This document shows, piece after piece, positions 23,501 through 35,492 of a stretch of DNA of 64,000 nt. Made by a program: the position numbers and the translations under genes. Every line of letters starts with the position of its first letter. The stretch's first letter is position 1. The DNA comes from Rotaria socialis (taxonomy: Eukaryota; Rotifera; Eurotatoria; Philodinida; Philodinidae). The stretch spans positions 62,001 to 126,000 of the forward strand of contig CAJNYU010001708.1 in assembly GCA_905331475.1 (NCBI GenBank), read 5' to 3'. The notes beneath the pieces are model-generated. The model searched no databases. It was not told the DNA's origin and saw only the letters and a program-made list of their open reading frames with translations.

Positions 23501-26500
23501 ATGATTTTCGCACAAGATATCAGTTTTATTGGTTATGTCGGCCCGTTCTTGCAATCTCTCGCAGAAGCTCGTGCTGCAGCAACAGCGGTATATCGACTAA
23601 TTGAAGAGGTAAATTTATTTCACACTATCTTTCTTATCCATTGACTACAGCGCTCTCCATTTACATATACAATCTAAAAATTCAAGGAAAATATCACTGA
23701 GATGCAAATATTGGATGAATACGAGTCAGGCCACAAATCAACAGATATAAATGGTGATATTCAGTTCGAAAATGTGAATTTTGCTTATCCAGCTCGAAAG
23801 GATGTGGAAGTTATACGTCATCTTGATTTAGTGGCTCGTGCTGGCGAGACAACTGCATTGGTGGGCAAAAGTGGCTCAGGTAAATTTTTTTTTCTAAAGA
23901 AAAATATGTCTATGGCACGACAATCGTTAAAATAAATAGGGAAGAGTACAACTATATCATTGTTGCTTCGTTTCTATGAGCCCATACTGGGTCATATTAA
24001 GATTAACAATCAACTAATCTCGGACTACAACATAAAAAACCTTCGACAAAACATAGGAATTGTCAGTCAAGAGCCGGTAATCTATTCTTCATGTTTATAT
24101 ATTCTTAATATTAGTTTTAAAAATAGTATCTGTTTGGTACCAGTATTTACAATAATATTCTTTATGGCAAAGAAGATGCGAGCAATATAGAAATCGAAGA
24201 AGCAGCGAAGCAAGCCAACGCTCATGATTTTATTATGACACTGCCCAATGTTTGTATTGCATATCTATATTTTTAAAAATAAAAATGAAAGTTCTTCTCG
24301 TTGTTGTTGTTGTTGTTGTAGAAATACGAAACACTCGTTGGAGAGTCTGGTGTTCAACTAAGTGGTGGTGAAAAACAACGCATAGCGTTAGCTCGTGCTC
24401 TTGTTAAACAGCCCGCATTACTCCTACTAGACGAAGCAACCAGTGCACTTGACAATGTCAGTGAGAGAATCGTCCAAGAAGCCCTAGATCGAGCCAGCAT
24501 TGGTTTTTATATTCCTTGTCATTTTTCACTTCTAAATCATTATTTATAGGCCGCACGACAATTGTTGTATCTCATCGTTTATCTACGATAAGTAATGCAC
24601 ATCAAATTTATGTTTTTGACAACGGAACTGTGATTGAGCATGGTACACATGAAACACTTATGGCAAATGAAGGAAGTGCATATCAAGAATTATTTCAAAC
24701 ACAACAGAAAGAGCATATGGAAAGTGACAATTATCAAAGTACTAGTAAAATATGTGATGAAAAGCAAACTGGTATGTAATTAGTTTTTGATTAAATTGTC
24801 ATGTACAACGAATAATGTAATATCTATTTGAACAGTTGGACTTCCGTGGTGTCATAGTGATGAGCAGAATACTATAAAAGGAGAGGTATGTTTGAAAATA
24901 GAAGAATTTATGATAAATCATCATCAGAGACTACTTTTCAGAAAAGATTATTGTCGAATCGATGGACTGACTTTCGAAGATTAGTGTCTATGAATAGTCC
25001 GGAGAAAATTGCTATTCTGATCGGTTGTTTCGCGTGTTTAGCTGCAGGAGTAACTCAGCCAATATGTGTCGTTCTATTAGCAAAGATAATCCAAGCAAGT
25101 TATTCATTCATAGAATTTTTATTTTATGATAATAAAATTTTATCTCATTATTGCAGGGATTCGAAAGTTGCACTAGCGCTGAACGTCAGCATCAGGTTCT
25201 CATTTTCAGCATCATATTCTTATTGTTAGGTGTTGCAACATTTGCAATTCGTTTCTTACAAGTACGTGTTTAACTGAATAGAGAAATCATTTTTCATCAT
25301 TATCGTGCGTAGTTCACAGCTTTTGCCGTATCGGGTTCAAAATTAACTGAACGCATTCGTGTCAAAACTATTGAATGTCTTCTTCGTCAGGAAGTTGCTT
25401 ATTTCGATCGACCCGAAAATAGTTGTGGTGCTGTTTGTACTCGCCTCTCCTCTGATGGATCGGCTGTGCAACAAATGACTGACCCTCGATTGGGAATATT
25501 CTGTGAAACTTTTTCTATGTTCCTTATTGCAATGATACTTGGATTTTTCTACAGTTGGCAAATAGCATGCATCGTCTTCTTGTGCATTCTACTGATATGT
25601 GTTCTCGGTTACATTAATATTAGGGTTCAAGATCAACTATCCAAACATTCTGGGATGTTACAAGAACGCGCGGGCTCAGTAGGTTTTGTCTATTCTAGAT
25701 TATCTATGTTGCATAAAAGCAATAGTTACTTACTCTGTGTCTTACATATCTGTTTCTCTATTCAAAAAGATAAGTATTCATTCAAATATTTTTCTTTTGT
25801 ACAGCTGGCTGTCGAAGTTCTTCACAATATGCGCACCATAAAACAGTTGACAATCGAAGATGTTGTTTTACAACAATATTCTGATTTCATCTGGGAGAAA
25901 TTTAGGTGAGTATTCTTATTTATATTGTAAGAAGTTAATCGGTAATTTCGTTTTTCAGAATCACCCGAAATTATTCGATAATAATTGGATTAATCATGAG
26001 TGGTATTTGGGCCATGATTGCATACAACATTGCGATAATATATTGGTGTGTTCTTGTACTTATCGAACACAACGAAATGAAAATGAACGACATCATAAAG
26101 TAAGAAACTCTCTAAGAAATAATCCTTTACTGATAATATTCTATGCTAGAGTTTTCGCTTTTGCTATGTTTTTCATTCAATCTATACGTAGCGTCTTGAC
26201 CATGTAAGTGATTAACGTCATACATTCTGCCTACATTTCGTTCTCTTTTTACAGGATTGAGGACTTTGGTACCTCTCTATCTGCTATTCATTCTTTTTTT
26301 GAATTATTTGATCGAACGCCACTTATTGACAATGGTTCAACAACAGGTCAAGAACTAGTCAGTCACTATTGAAAAAATGCATCAAGTTATGCATATGTAA
26401 TGTTTTCATTCATTCCAAATTTCACATATAGGTTGACTTTCGTGGTCAAATTGATTTTGTTCAAGTCAATTTTTCATATCCCACTCGATCACAAGTACGT

Positions 26501-27464
26501 GTGTTAAACAATTTTCAACTCTCCATCCAGTCAGGTAAGTAAGACACGATATTATGAGTCATCTATTTTGGCTTATTTACTTTCTGGATCAGGTCAACGA
26601 ATTGCTCTTGTTGGTATGCTTTGACGAATAACTATTTCTCCCCATCGATAATAAATTGTTATTTTTATAGGCGTTTCTGGTTCAGGCAAATCAACAGTTA
26701 TTCAACTTTTAGAACGATTTTATGATGTTACAAATGGTAAATTGGTAAAATACTATCCATTTCAGATGGCAACATTTTTAAATGAGTGTTTCTTTACCAA
26801 ATATAGTGCATTGATGGAGTCGATATTCGGCAGCTAAATATACATTGGGTTCGATCTTGTTTTGGTCTTGTCAGTCAAGAGCCGATCCTCTTCGATTTAA
26901 CAATCGCTGAGAATATAGCATATAGTAGAGATGATGCATCTATCATCGACATAATTGATGCAGCTACCAAAGCTAACATTCACGAGTTCATTCAAAATCT
27001 TCCAGAGGTACGTTTAAAATTTATACTTAACGTCTTTTTATTTTTGTTTATGCCATCAGGGCTATCAGACAAGGGTCGGAAGAAAAGGTAGCCAGCTGTC
27101 TGGTGGTCAAAAGCAACGTATTGCTATTGCTCGAGCTCTTTTTCGTCGGCCAAAAGTATTGCTACTTGATGAGGCCACAAGTGCAATGGATTCACACAAT
27201 GAAAAAGTTCGTTCGTTACTATTTTCTAATAAAACACTCAGCGATTGTTTATAGATTGTGCAAAAAGTCCTTGAAGAAATTCAAACGAGTAATCCTCATC
27301 AAGCATCACTTATAATTGCTCATCGTCTTTCTACCATTCGTTCATGTGATCTCATCGGTGTACTTGACAAAGGATATCTGGTCGAATGTGATACACACAA
27401 CGAATTGATGCAGCGTCGTGCAGCCTATTATCGCATGGTTTCTCGAGACAGTGAAGAATTATAG
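17502..27464 (+). CDS. ABCB1/P-glycoprotein-like full ABC transporter, 1299 aa
   Basis: Twenty-nine exons join without a frame error to 3900 nt. Their positions are: 17502-17590, 17657-17765, 17821-18025, 18181-18231, 18888-19003, 22729-22784, 22839-23010, 23059-23183, 23256-23433, 23495-23608, 23687-23879, 23940-24076, 24127-24249, 24322-24502, 24550-24771, 24836-24885, 24942-25094, 25157-25261, 25313-25678, 25805-25905, 25959-26099, 26150-26203, 26255-26357, 26432-26534, 26593-26613, 26671-26744, 26807-27007, 27060-27206 and 27255-27464. The order is TMD1-NBD1-TMD2-NBD2. NBD1 has Walker A GKSGSGKST, Q-loop IGIVSQEP, signature [15 protein letters not shown], Walker [13 protein letters not shown] and the His-loop [11 protein letters not shown]2 has [46 protein letters not shown] and IIAHRLST. 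Both ATP sites look intact. The family exports hydrophobic compounds through the plasma membrane. The gene converges on the NRPS. One intron (after 25094) starts GC, and exon 25 is only 21 nt. The exon 3 donor (18026) was chosen because the longer reading gives stops. Confidence 0.9.
20482..21878. mobile_element. CCCATGT element filled with CCGGT words, CA duplication
   Basis: It begins CCCATGTGACCGAAACCGG and ends AAAAAGTGACGACATGGG, flanked by CA on both sides (2-bp target duplication). Both ends carry dense ACCGGT, GGTTAAC and CCGGTATT words in both orientations. The middle is AT-rich and is interrupted by the CCCAGG element at 21166-21344. No coding sequence is seen. Confidence 0.7.
21166..21344. 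mobile_element. CCCAGG-ended small element, copy 2 (nested)
   Basis: It begins CCCAGGTGGATGAATCC and ends GGAATGACTCTTCTGGG, matching the ends of 13819-14187 in swapped order, and shares its GGATCC and ATCCGA filling. AATAAA occurs on both sides and could be a 6-bp target duplication, although the sequence is A-rich. It is nested inside 20482-21878, so it inserted later. Confidence 0.7.
21998..22191. mobile_element. 194-bp MITE with GTGGCGGCGCCA ends, TA flanks
   Basis: The left end is GTGGCGGCGCCATGG and the right end TCTGGCGCCGCCGC, each flanked by TA. The interior is G/C-biased with GAGCCCCC and GGGGGCT runs in both orientations, unlike its AT-rich surroundings. The TA flanks suggest a Tc1/mariner-type mechanism. 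Confidence 0.75.
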
Positions 27465-27492
27465 TATTGTGTCTATCCGTAAATAGAAGATT

Positions 27493-27498
27493 AATAAA
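27493..27498 (+). promoter_or_regulatory. Possible polyadenylation signal of the transporter
   Basis: AATAAA lies 29 nt after the stop codon, the usual place in compact invertebrate genes. Confidence 0.45.
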
Positions 27499-28796
27499 AA
27501 TATTGAAAAGCACCTATTAAAGCTTTTATTTGATTACTTTAACAAACCGATTACTTCCTCCTTCCCACAGTAAAAGACCCAGCGTCCTATATTATGTTTT
27601 AGCATAAATATCTTCAAGAAGGTCTCCCATTAAGTTCCAATTTGTTTTTCTGAAGACTAAATTAAAATAGTTATTAAACAAGCAAAAGCAATTTTTAGGA
27701 TTTCCATAAGGATATTCAGGGTTTTAAGGGTATACGTATAATTGTGAATATACTCTCTTAATATTTATAGCTGAAAGCACTGACAATCAGGTATATTTTG
27801 ATGGAGAAAAACAAATGAAAATTCCTAATTATCATAAAGATGAATTAATTAAAGATGGATTTTCTATAATGAGGGGGCGGTGGTACAACCAAGACTTCAC
27901 ATAGAAATAGTATGCATCCCATTATGTATATGATTCCACCTTTTTCAATCAACTACACAAAACATTTATTGCATGGTGGAAAAAGCACTTAGGATATGAA
28001 ATGTCAACGTTGAAAAACGCTACAATTAGATTGATACGAAATATCAATTAAATCCTCGAAGAATATTTAATTTATAGGAAACCACCCACAACTATCTTGG
28101 AAGCAACACGTACAAACTAATAAGTGATCAGTAAATCTTCATCCCAGCAACGAAACGAAAAGCAGATCGCATCCGAAACTTATCTGTCAGTCGTATGAAT
28201 GAATTTAGTAATAAAACTTTCAATTTTCTGCATAAATTCTGTATTTCGAGTCAAACATATCTTTCATAGGAAACTGTAGATGAAACTGATCTATTATACG
28301 TTATAGGGAACCAATCTAAAATCATCCTGAATTTTGCAGTTGTTCTATACAAATGAAGCCTAGAGACTAGAAAAATAGAGATGATTTCGAATATACCTGA
28401 TGATAACTCGTAAACAAGATCGAAATGCACCGTATTTTTAATCGTGTAGGACGTTAGTGACGCCATTTCTGAACTGATACAGACCATTAAATTTCATCTT
28501 TCAGATAACCTCACTGATCCACCTGGCTTGGTTTTCTTTGACTTCCATGCTAATTGAGAAATTTTCTAATGAATTAGGCGATCTCATAATATATTTTAAA
28601 CTTTATTCTGCAACATTAGATTCTAAAGATGACTCATGATTACAATGTAAGTTGTCGAAACGCGTCGTATTCTACTCTGAATCTAAAGTATAATAGCATG
28701 CATGATATGAAAAATATGTAAACTAAGCGATTGAAATAGAACTCTTGCTTCGACGGTTCTTTAGTAAATAAAGAATTGGAACTTATTTTTTCAAGA

Positions 28797-28802
28797 TTTA
28801 TT
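28797..28802 (-). promoter_or_regulatory. Possible polyadenylation signal of the NRPS
   Basis: AATAAA on the minus strand, about 130 nt after the NRPS stop codon at 28935-28937. Confidence 0.35.
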
Positions 28803-28934
28803 CAAGTGATTAGCATGTAAGTTAGTTATGAATAAAGTAAGGTCCATCTAACAAAGAGGCAATGCAACTTCTCAATCTAGTAAGTGGGTAGAATGCTACA
28901 TCTAAAGTAATTGTCAATATTATTTTCAGAAGGA

Positions 28935-31900
28935 TTATTGTATTTGTTGAGCTGGAACTCCTGACCAGTGAGTATTGTAAGGTAGCCGATCACTTTTCAA
29001 TACCAATGTAAGCGGAAAAAGACGGTTTCGTCCATCGAGTGTTGATCCAGGGAACACCAATGAAGCACTCATGAGAACACTTGAATGATGAATTGTGACT
29101 GGTGCTACTTTGAAGACACGCTGTTCAAATGTGTGACACTTCAAAGAAAATAAACAATAATTCCTATGATGGTATAGTGAGATGAAATGTTACCTGAATG
29201 CAAGCTCCCGTGTTGAAACGGACATGATCTCCAATGGTCACAAGCTGAGGATCAGTCAGACATTGTCTATCTGATAAAATAACATCGTGACCAATTCGAG
29301 CACCTAACGCACGATATAGAAAAACCAGAAATTGTGTCCGACAAATGAATGGTGCTATAAAACGATCAAAATCATCTGTAATGCTATTGATAAGTGATGT
29401 GATAGGATTGACTATTTCTGAATACGCAAACTTTCCAAGTATCCTTTGATTGAATGTTCTATAGCGTTGCAGTACACAGAATAAAGTTATTTGCGCAAAA
29501 AGTGCAGTAGGAGCCGCCAGAAACCAGTAAATAACAATTAAAATACTCTTGCCTATAAAGAAAAACATACATGCAGCGAACAGATCGAAAAGACAAGGTG
29601 ACTCCAATGATAATGAATTGTCGCTGTAAAGTGCATCATTGGTGATTGCAAAAGATACGGAACGACCTGGAATACCTAGTAAGACCTTACTAGTATCAAA
29701 GTATTTTGTATCTTTGTTTATTAAAGTCAAAGATCCGACGACCTTGTTCTCACGAAGCTTTGTACCCGGCATAATTGTACAATAGTTTCCAAGATTCGCT
29801 GCCTGTCCAAGAACTATTTGGTCAAGAAAACAGTGTCCTGATTGCATCAACTCTAGCGGAACGAACATAACTGCAGAAAATGTTGTTACGCCATGATTAA
29901 GTTTGAGAAGATTTGATGGAAAATACAATAGTGGTTGCAATTCTGCTAATTTCACATCATCTTCAATATCAGCGCCTAACCACCGAAGTAAATAATTTGA
30001 TAGTGTACTATATACGGGTAAGACTTTTATAGAATGTTGAAAAGACGATATAATCAATTGGCGAAGCCACAATTTATGTAAATAGTAACAGGAATTTATT
30101 CTATACTGACCAGGTTTTGTTGAACCTACAGCAAACTTAAGCAAAGCTATAACTACGAAAAGGCCAGAAAGGCTCCAAAAAAGCCAAATAAAGGCAAGAT
30201 AGATAGGCAGTGCTATCTTGAGTGGTGCATAGGATGTATAAACCAGGAGGGTTACATTCAGAAGAATTAAATGAATATAGCCAAGGCACACCAGACAAAT
30301 AAATTGATAGATTATGTGATGCCATGCTAGAGCTCTGCTCTCGATTGATAAACCAATAGCGGAAGGGAGGATATTACCGGTTATGGAAGTCATAGGCTCT
30401 ATAAACACACCATCTGACATCTTAACCCCTTCATATAATACACAACGAGTGCCAATGGAACAATTGCATCCAATGCTAATCTTTTGGAGTCTATATGATT
30501 GATCATACAACGACAGAACAGACAATAATGTCTCGCTGCCAATGTACGTCGAATCCCCAATTTCGAGTAACCATGGAGCATCAATTGCTGTTGTATAAAT
30601 ATGAGCATGAGAACTGATTTTGGCACCACATAGTCGCAAATAATAATTGTAAAATTGTGTACCTAGTAGATGCTGTAACCAATATGTATTGTTGATTGAC
30701 CAAAGACGATCTAAAAACCACCAACGATAATATCTCCCTGAATATAAATTATCAGTTTCATTCTGAATTTGATCGTTTCCAAATAGAATCAATCGAAACG
30801 CGACGTATGATATTAGGTGAAAGATAGGCACAAAAAGAAGAAAATACATATTCGGGAGCTTATGTGTCATCCAGAACGGAAATAACCACTGGCATGCGAG
30901 AAACAAAATCCCGCAAGTTTCAACTAACACAGATGGTTTCGGTTGAATTCGTTTTTCTTCTGACGGATCTGGCATTGCATCTGCAGAAACTTCTTTTCTA
31001 ACCGGTAATCTGTTAATGACTTCAGCCAATTGGTGCACTGATGGATTCGACAACAAAATACCGATGTTAACGTTTTCATGAATTTCTTCTCGAATTATTG
31101 ACACAATTCTTATTGCATCTAATGAAGTACCTCCCAGTTGACCGAACGATACATTTATGGCTGGAGATTCTTTACCAAGAACGCGAGAAAAAATCGATTG
31201 TATTTGTGTCTCAAGTGGACTAGAAATTATCATAGAAGTAGTATCAGAATATCGTAATTTTGAATAGTCTGGCTTTGGTAAACATTTTCTATCAACTTTT
31301 CCGTTCGAACTGATAGGGATCTCATTTAATTTGACAAATAAAGACGGTATCATATAGGAAGGTAACTTGGTGGCTAGATATTTTTGTAACATTTGTATCA
31401 AATGTATTTCCTTATTTGAACTCGATATTATTTTGTCTCTTTTCTGATCTTCACCTATTTTTCCAATAAAAATTGTATGCAATAGCTTGGAATGGGGTTT
31501 GAAAGTAAGAATTTCATCTAATGTATTTAGTACTGATTTATCACATAAATTAGAACAAGTCTCGATGGGACACATTCCAATATTGTAACCATTATTGTCC
31601 GTGTCATTCTTTTGAATTCCTGCATCCATCAAAAAATGTCCAATCTTTCCTGCTTCTATATATTGGTTCGCTTGACTAACAATAAATAAAGCAACTTGAC
31701 AACTCATAAATATGGCATCAGTTTCAGTTAAAACAAGTGACTTATGTTGCGAGAGATTATGTTTCGTAGAGTAGCAAGAAAGTTTTTTTAGTTTTGCTGT
31801 ATGATTTTCGAGCACATACCATTGATTTTTATCAACATTTTGACTGTATGAAGATCGAAAACAAAGATAACATGAAGGAAAATCACTAAGTTTTGGCTCC

Positions 31901-34900
31901 ACGGTTTCTTCATCCATCACAACTGAACACTTAAGAGAGAAACAAGAATGTGTATCATTTGTATGCAAATTTATGAATGGCGAGTACTTTTCTCTATCAA
32001 CGCTATATACTTGTTCAAAGTGCCATCCCATGGTAAGAGCTGTTTTCTCTAATAAACCAAAAATATATCCAGTTTCTAGTAAGCATAATGCTGAGACTGA
32101 TTCTTCAACATATAAAGACAGACTAGCCGATTGTCTTCCAACCAAATGAAATCGAATACCATTGTCATTGTTGAGATGATCATACGAACAATCATAGTTG
32201 TCTTCACCTATATTCTCGAGAGAGTGTTCATCAGGATTATGATAATAAAAACCAGGCTCTATATTATCTATCTTTGAAGAGAATTCAACAAAAACTTGTA
32301 TAGGATAGAGACTTCTAGCGGATGCATAACGATACTTTGGTAAAGTTCGGTCAGGAAGTATTAAGCTAGTTAAAGCAGCCAGAAGTCGACTCAAACTATC
32401 ATAGTCACACAATGTTGGAGACGATGGAAATGTGGGTTTATTTAATGGAATAATCGATTTTAATAACATTTCAACTTCTAAAATTGTAATCGGCTGATTT
32501 GTAAACTGTCGATAGCTTTTGCGAGCGAAATAAGTATCTACCAACTCTTCGGTTTGCTCGGGTCTTCTCAAGTAGAATCTCTTTTTTAAAGTTTTTGAAT
32601 TCAAATAGTTATGTCTTGCAGATTTTAAACCGGTACATTCATTTGAATTCTTGATAAAATTTTCTGATATATTGTAGTGGTGTTGTTGAGAAGCATGGTT
32701 GTAAGGTAAAACATAACCAATTAGATTATGTGATTGTTTATCGAAAGTTACGAATGCTTGATTAATATCTGGATGCTGTTGGAGATTATATTCAATATCT
32801 TCTAGTTCTATTCGATATCCGTGTAATTTCACTTGGAAATCGGTTCTTCCAATAAATTCAATATAGCCATCTGGAACGAAACGTCCATAATCTCCAGTTC
32901 GATAAAGCCGTTCACTAGTGTGAGGGTGGGTAATGAAACTAGCATTGGTCTTTTTCTCATCTTTCCAATAGCCTTTGGCCAGACCAATACCACCGATATA
33001 TAATTCACCAGTGACCCATTCAGGACAATCACTTAGATCAGAGTCATAAACATAGTAATGCTGATTACGTAGTGGTGTTCCATATGGAATTGATTTCCAT
33101 TCGGTTGGTATATTTTCAGGTAGTGTATAAGCTATAGACCAAATGGAAGCTTCTGTAGCGCCACCTAAGCTTGTAATTATGACGTCATTACCAAATGTTG
33201 TTTTTATTGATTTTGGCAAGGATATTGGTATCCAGTCTCCACTTAATAAAATATGTCGCAGTTGGTTGCTACTACTTTTATCATGCAAAAATTCGACTAG
33301 CATTTGCATCAACATAGGTACACTATTCCAAATTGTTACCCGATGTTCAAGAATTAATTCATACCAATGACTTGGATTTTTGTAATCGTGATGATCGGGT
33401 ATGACAACAGTTGCACCTGCACTCAAGGCTCCAAATATATCATAAACGGACAAATCAAAGTTCAAATGAGATAACGCAAATATTCGATCAGTGTCATTAA
33501 TATCCAGTCGAGAATTGATATCAAGAATTGTGTTGATAACAGATTCATGACTAATCATAACTCCTTTTGGTCTTCCAGTTGAACCAGATGTGTAAATAAC
33601 ATATGCCAAATCAGTTGCCTTTTGATTTTTTACGAAAAATGTGGTAGAATAGCAGTCCTCAGTCAGAAATGTATCCACTGATATGCAAGACAAATGGTCG
33701 AATTTGCGCTGTTGATTAGATTGTGTAAGAATTATTTTTACATTACTTTCTTCGATCAAACAAGATATTCGGTCGTCAGGAGAATCAATGTCAAGTGGTA
33801 AATAAGCAACTCCACACATTAAAATAGCCAAGCAAGCTACTATTTGTTCCCAACCTTTCTCCATTAGAATTGCGATAAATTGATGATGTGTCGCCATTTG
33901 CTGATGTAAATAATTTGCCATAGAATAGACACGGCTCATCAATTCTCGATAAGTAAAAGTTCTACGTGATGATAGAACAGCTAAAGCATGAGGTGTGCGC
34001 TCTGCTTGTTCGATAATTAATTCATGAAGTAGAGTATCCCGTCTACGAGTATCCCATTTGGTAGAATTAAATGCAAACCGATGTTCTTGCTGACTGAGAC
34101 TAAGAGAAAATTTGTAGGGCTGATGCCAACTTTCATCCGATGATGCGAGATGATGAAGAAGATCGATAAATGCATTGTGCATATCATTTATCATGTTTGT
34201 TGGAAATAACTCATCAACATAATCCCACACAATTCCTAGTCTCCCGTCTATTTCTTCATAGATTTGATTATCTAGAAATACTTGCGGTGTCTGAGCTATA
34301 GCATATATTGGTGGATCGTGAAAAAGATGTTCAGCAAGAAACATAGATTTATTTCGATCATCACTAGTGGCATCTATAACACACGTGAGCACGATTGGTA
34401 GAAGTATTTCTTGACTATGATTAGATCGCTTAAGTTCATTGATGAAAGCAACTCCACTGAAACTTGCATGATCAAAGTCTTCCCATAACTGCGTCTGAAT
34501 TGTGCGCACTTGTTCAACAAAAGTTGTTTGTTCACTTTTCTCTAAATTGATCTCAAGTGTAACAACGGACGTAAAATCACCAATAATATTGTCAATATCT
34601 GGATGCATAGGTATTCTGTTGAAAATAGGTAAATTCAAAGAAAAATGATTTTGTTGGCTCCATCTTGCCAGTATTATTGCATACACAGCTGCTAAGACGC
34701 CGGTTGGAGACAGTTTGAGCCCAATCGTTCGTTCTCTGATCATATTCCAGCTGTGTACGTCTATAAATTTCGAAAGGCGGGCAAACTTTTGATTCTCTAT
34801 TTGACTCGGTAACGTTTTCATTGGCATATTTGGTCCAGAAGGAAATGTCTTCAAGCGATTCAACCAATATTTTTTATCATTTTCGTATCTGGACGATTTG

Positions 34901-35492
34901 CGAAGTTCCTGTTCTGCCAAAATATAGTCACGAAAAGAAAATCTTAGCGTCGGTAAAATAGTATTATTATTTAGATAAAGTAGACATAATTCATACCACA
35001 TCAAATGATAACCTGTCCAGTCCATTAGAAGAGCGTCAAAGCCGACATGTAGGCGCAGATGTTGGTAATCCCAAAGCGTAATTTGAAAATTAAACAATGG
35101 CCATTTTTCAGCAGGCAAGACTTGATGGGAAAGACGATTTCTCTCTATTTCAAGCTGGTTATATACATATTCTTCTGATTGATCCCTGAGATCTACAATA
35201 TGAATTCTATAATATGGCACATGTTCAAGGATCTGTTGTTCACTTTCCGATGGAAAGATGAGTCGTAGTGCTTCGTGTCGTTGGATAATTTGATTCAGCG
35301 CTGTTTCAAATCTCTCTATATTTAGTGTTGGGCAATCATATTCTTCATAGCCATAACAAGACACATGGCCAAGTTCAAAAACTCCAATACGTCCAATCAA
35401 GTAGGCTTGCTGGATATTGGTCAATGGGAAAGGATTGTAACGGCTATTTACATCGCATGTTACCAGCGTCTCTGGTGCGGACAATGTGCTTC
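28935..35492 (-). CDS. NRPS module 4: Cy-A(Cys)-Ox-T and membrane terminal domain
   Basis: This part is one 6.3-kb exon plus a 204-nt last exon. Residues are counted from the Met at 35484. The cyclisation domain covers about 1-430, with FDALLMDW near 150, the D-x4-D motif in place of HHxxxDG. The A domain has YTSGSTGRPKG near 631, YRTGD and GRTDFQVKLHGYRIE near 886. Its specificity residues, aligned by hand to the PheA numbering, read D-L-Y-N-L-S-L-I-W, the cysteine code. Between A8 and A9 sits a SagB/McbC-like FMN oxidase insert (about 966-1200; RKSYRQF, YRYASARSLYPIQVFV), as in thiazole-forming synthetases of the epothilone and bleomycin type. The carrier motif LGGTSLDAI is near 1453. From about 1520, hydrophobic segments alternate with hexapeptide beta-helix repeats (IGDSTYIGSETL), as in poly-lysine synthetase Pls. 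Predicted product end: a thiazole. Confidence 0.88.

Larger units (their letters stand above)
27465..28934. other. Convergent intergenic region, transporter to NRPS
   Basis: This 1.47-kb AT-rich gap lies between the transporter stop (+) and the NRPS stop (-). AATAAA occurs at 27493 on the plus strand. The reverse complement of AATAAA occurs at 28797-28802 for the minus strand. Both are plausible polyadenylation signals. No other gene, RNA or repeat is seen. Confidence 0.5.
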
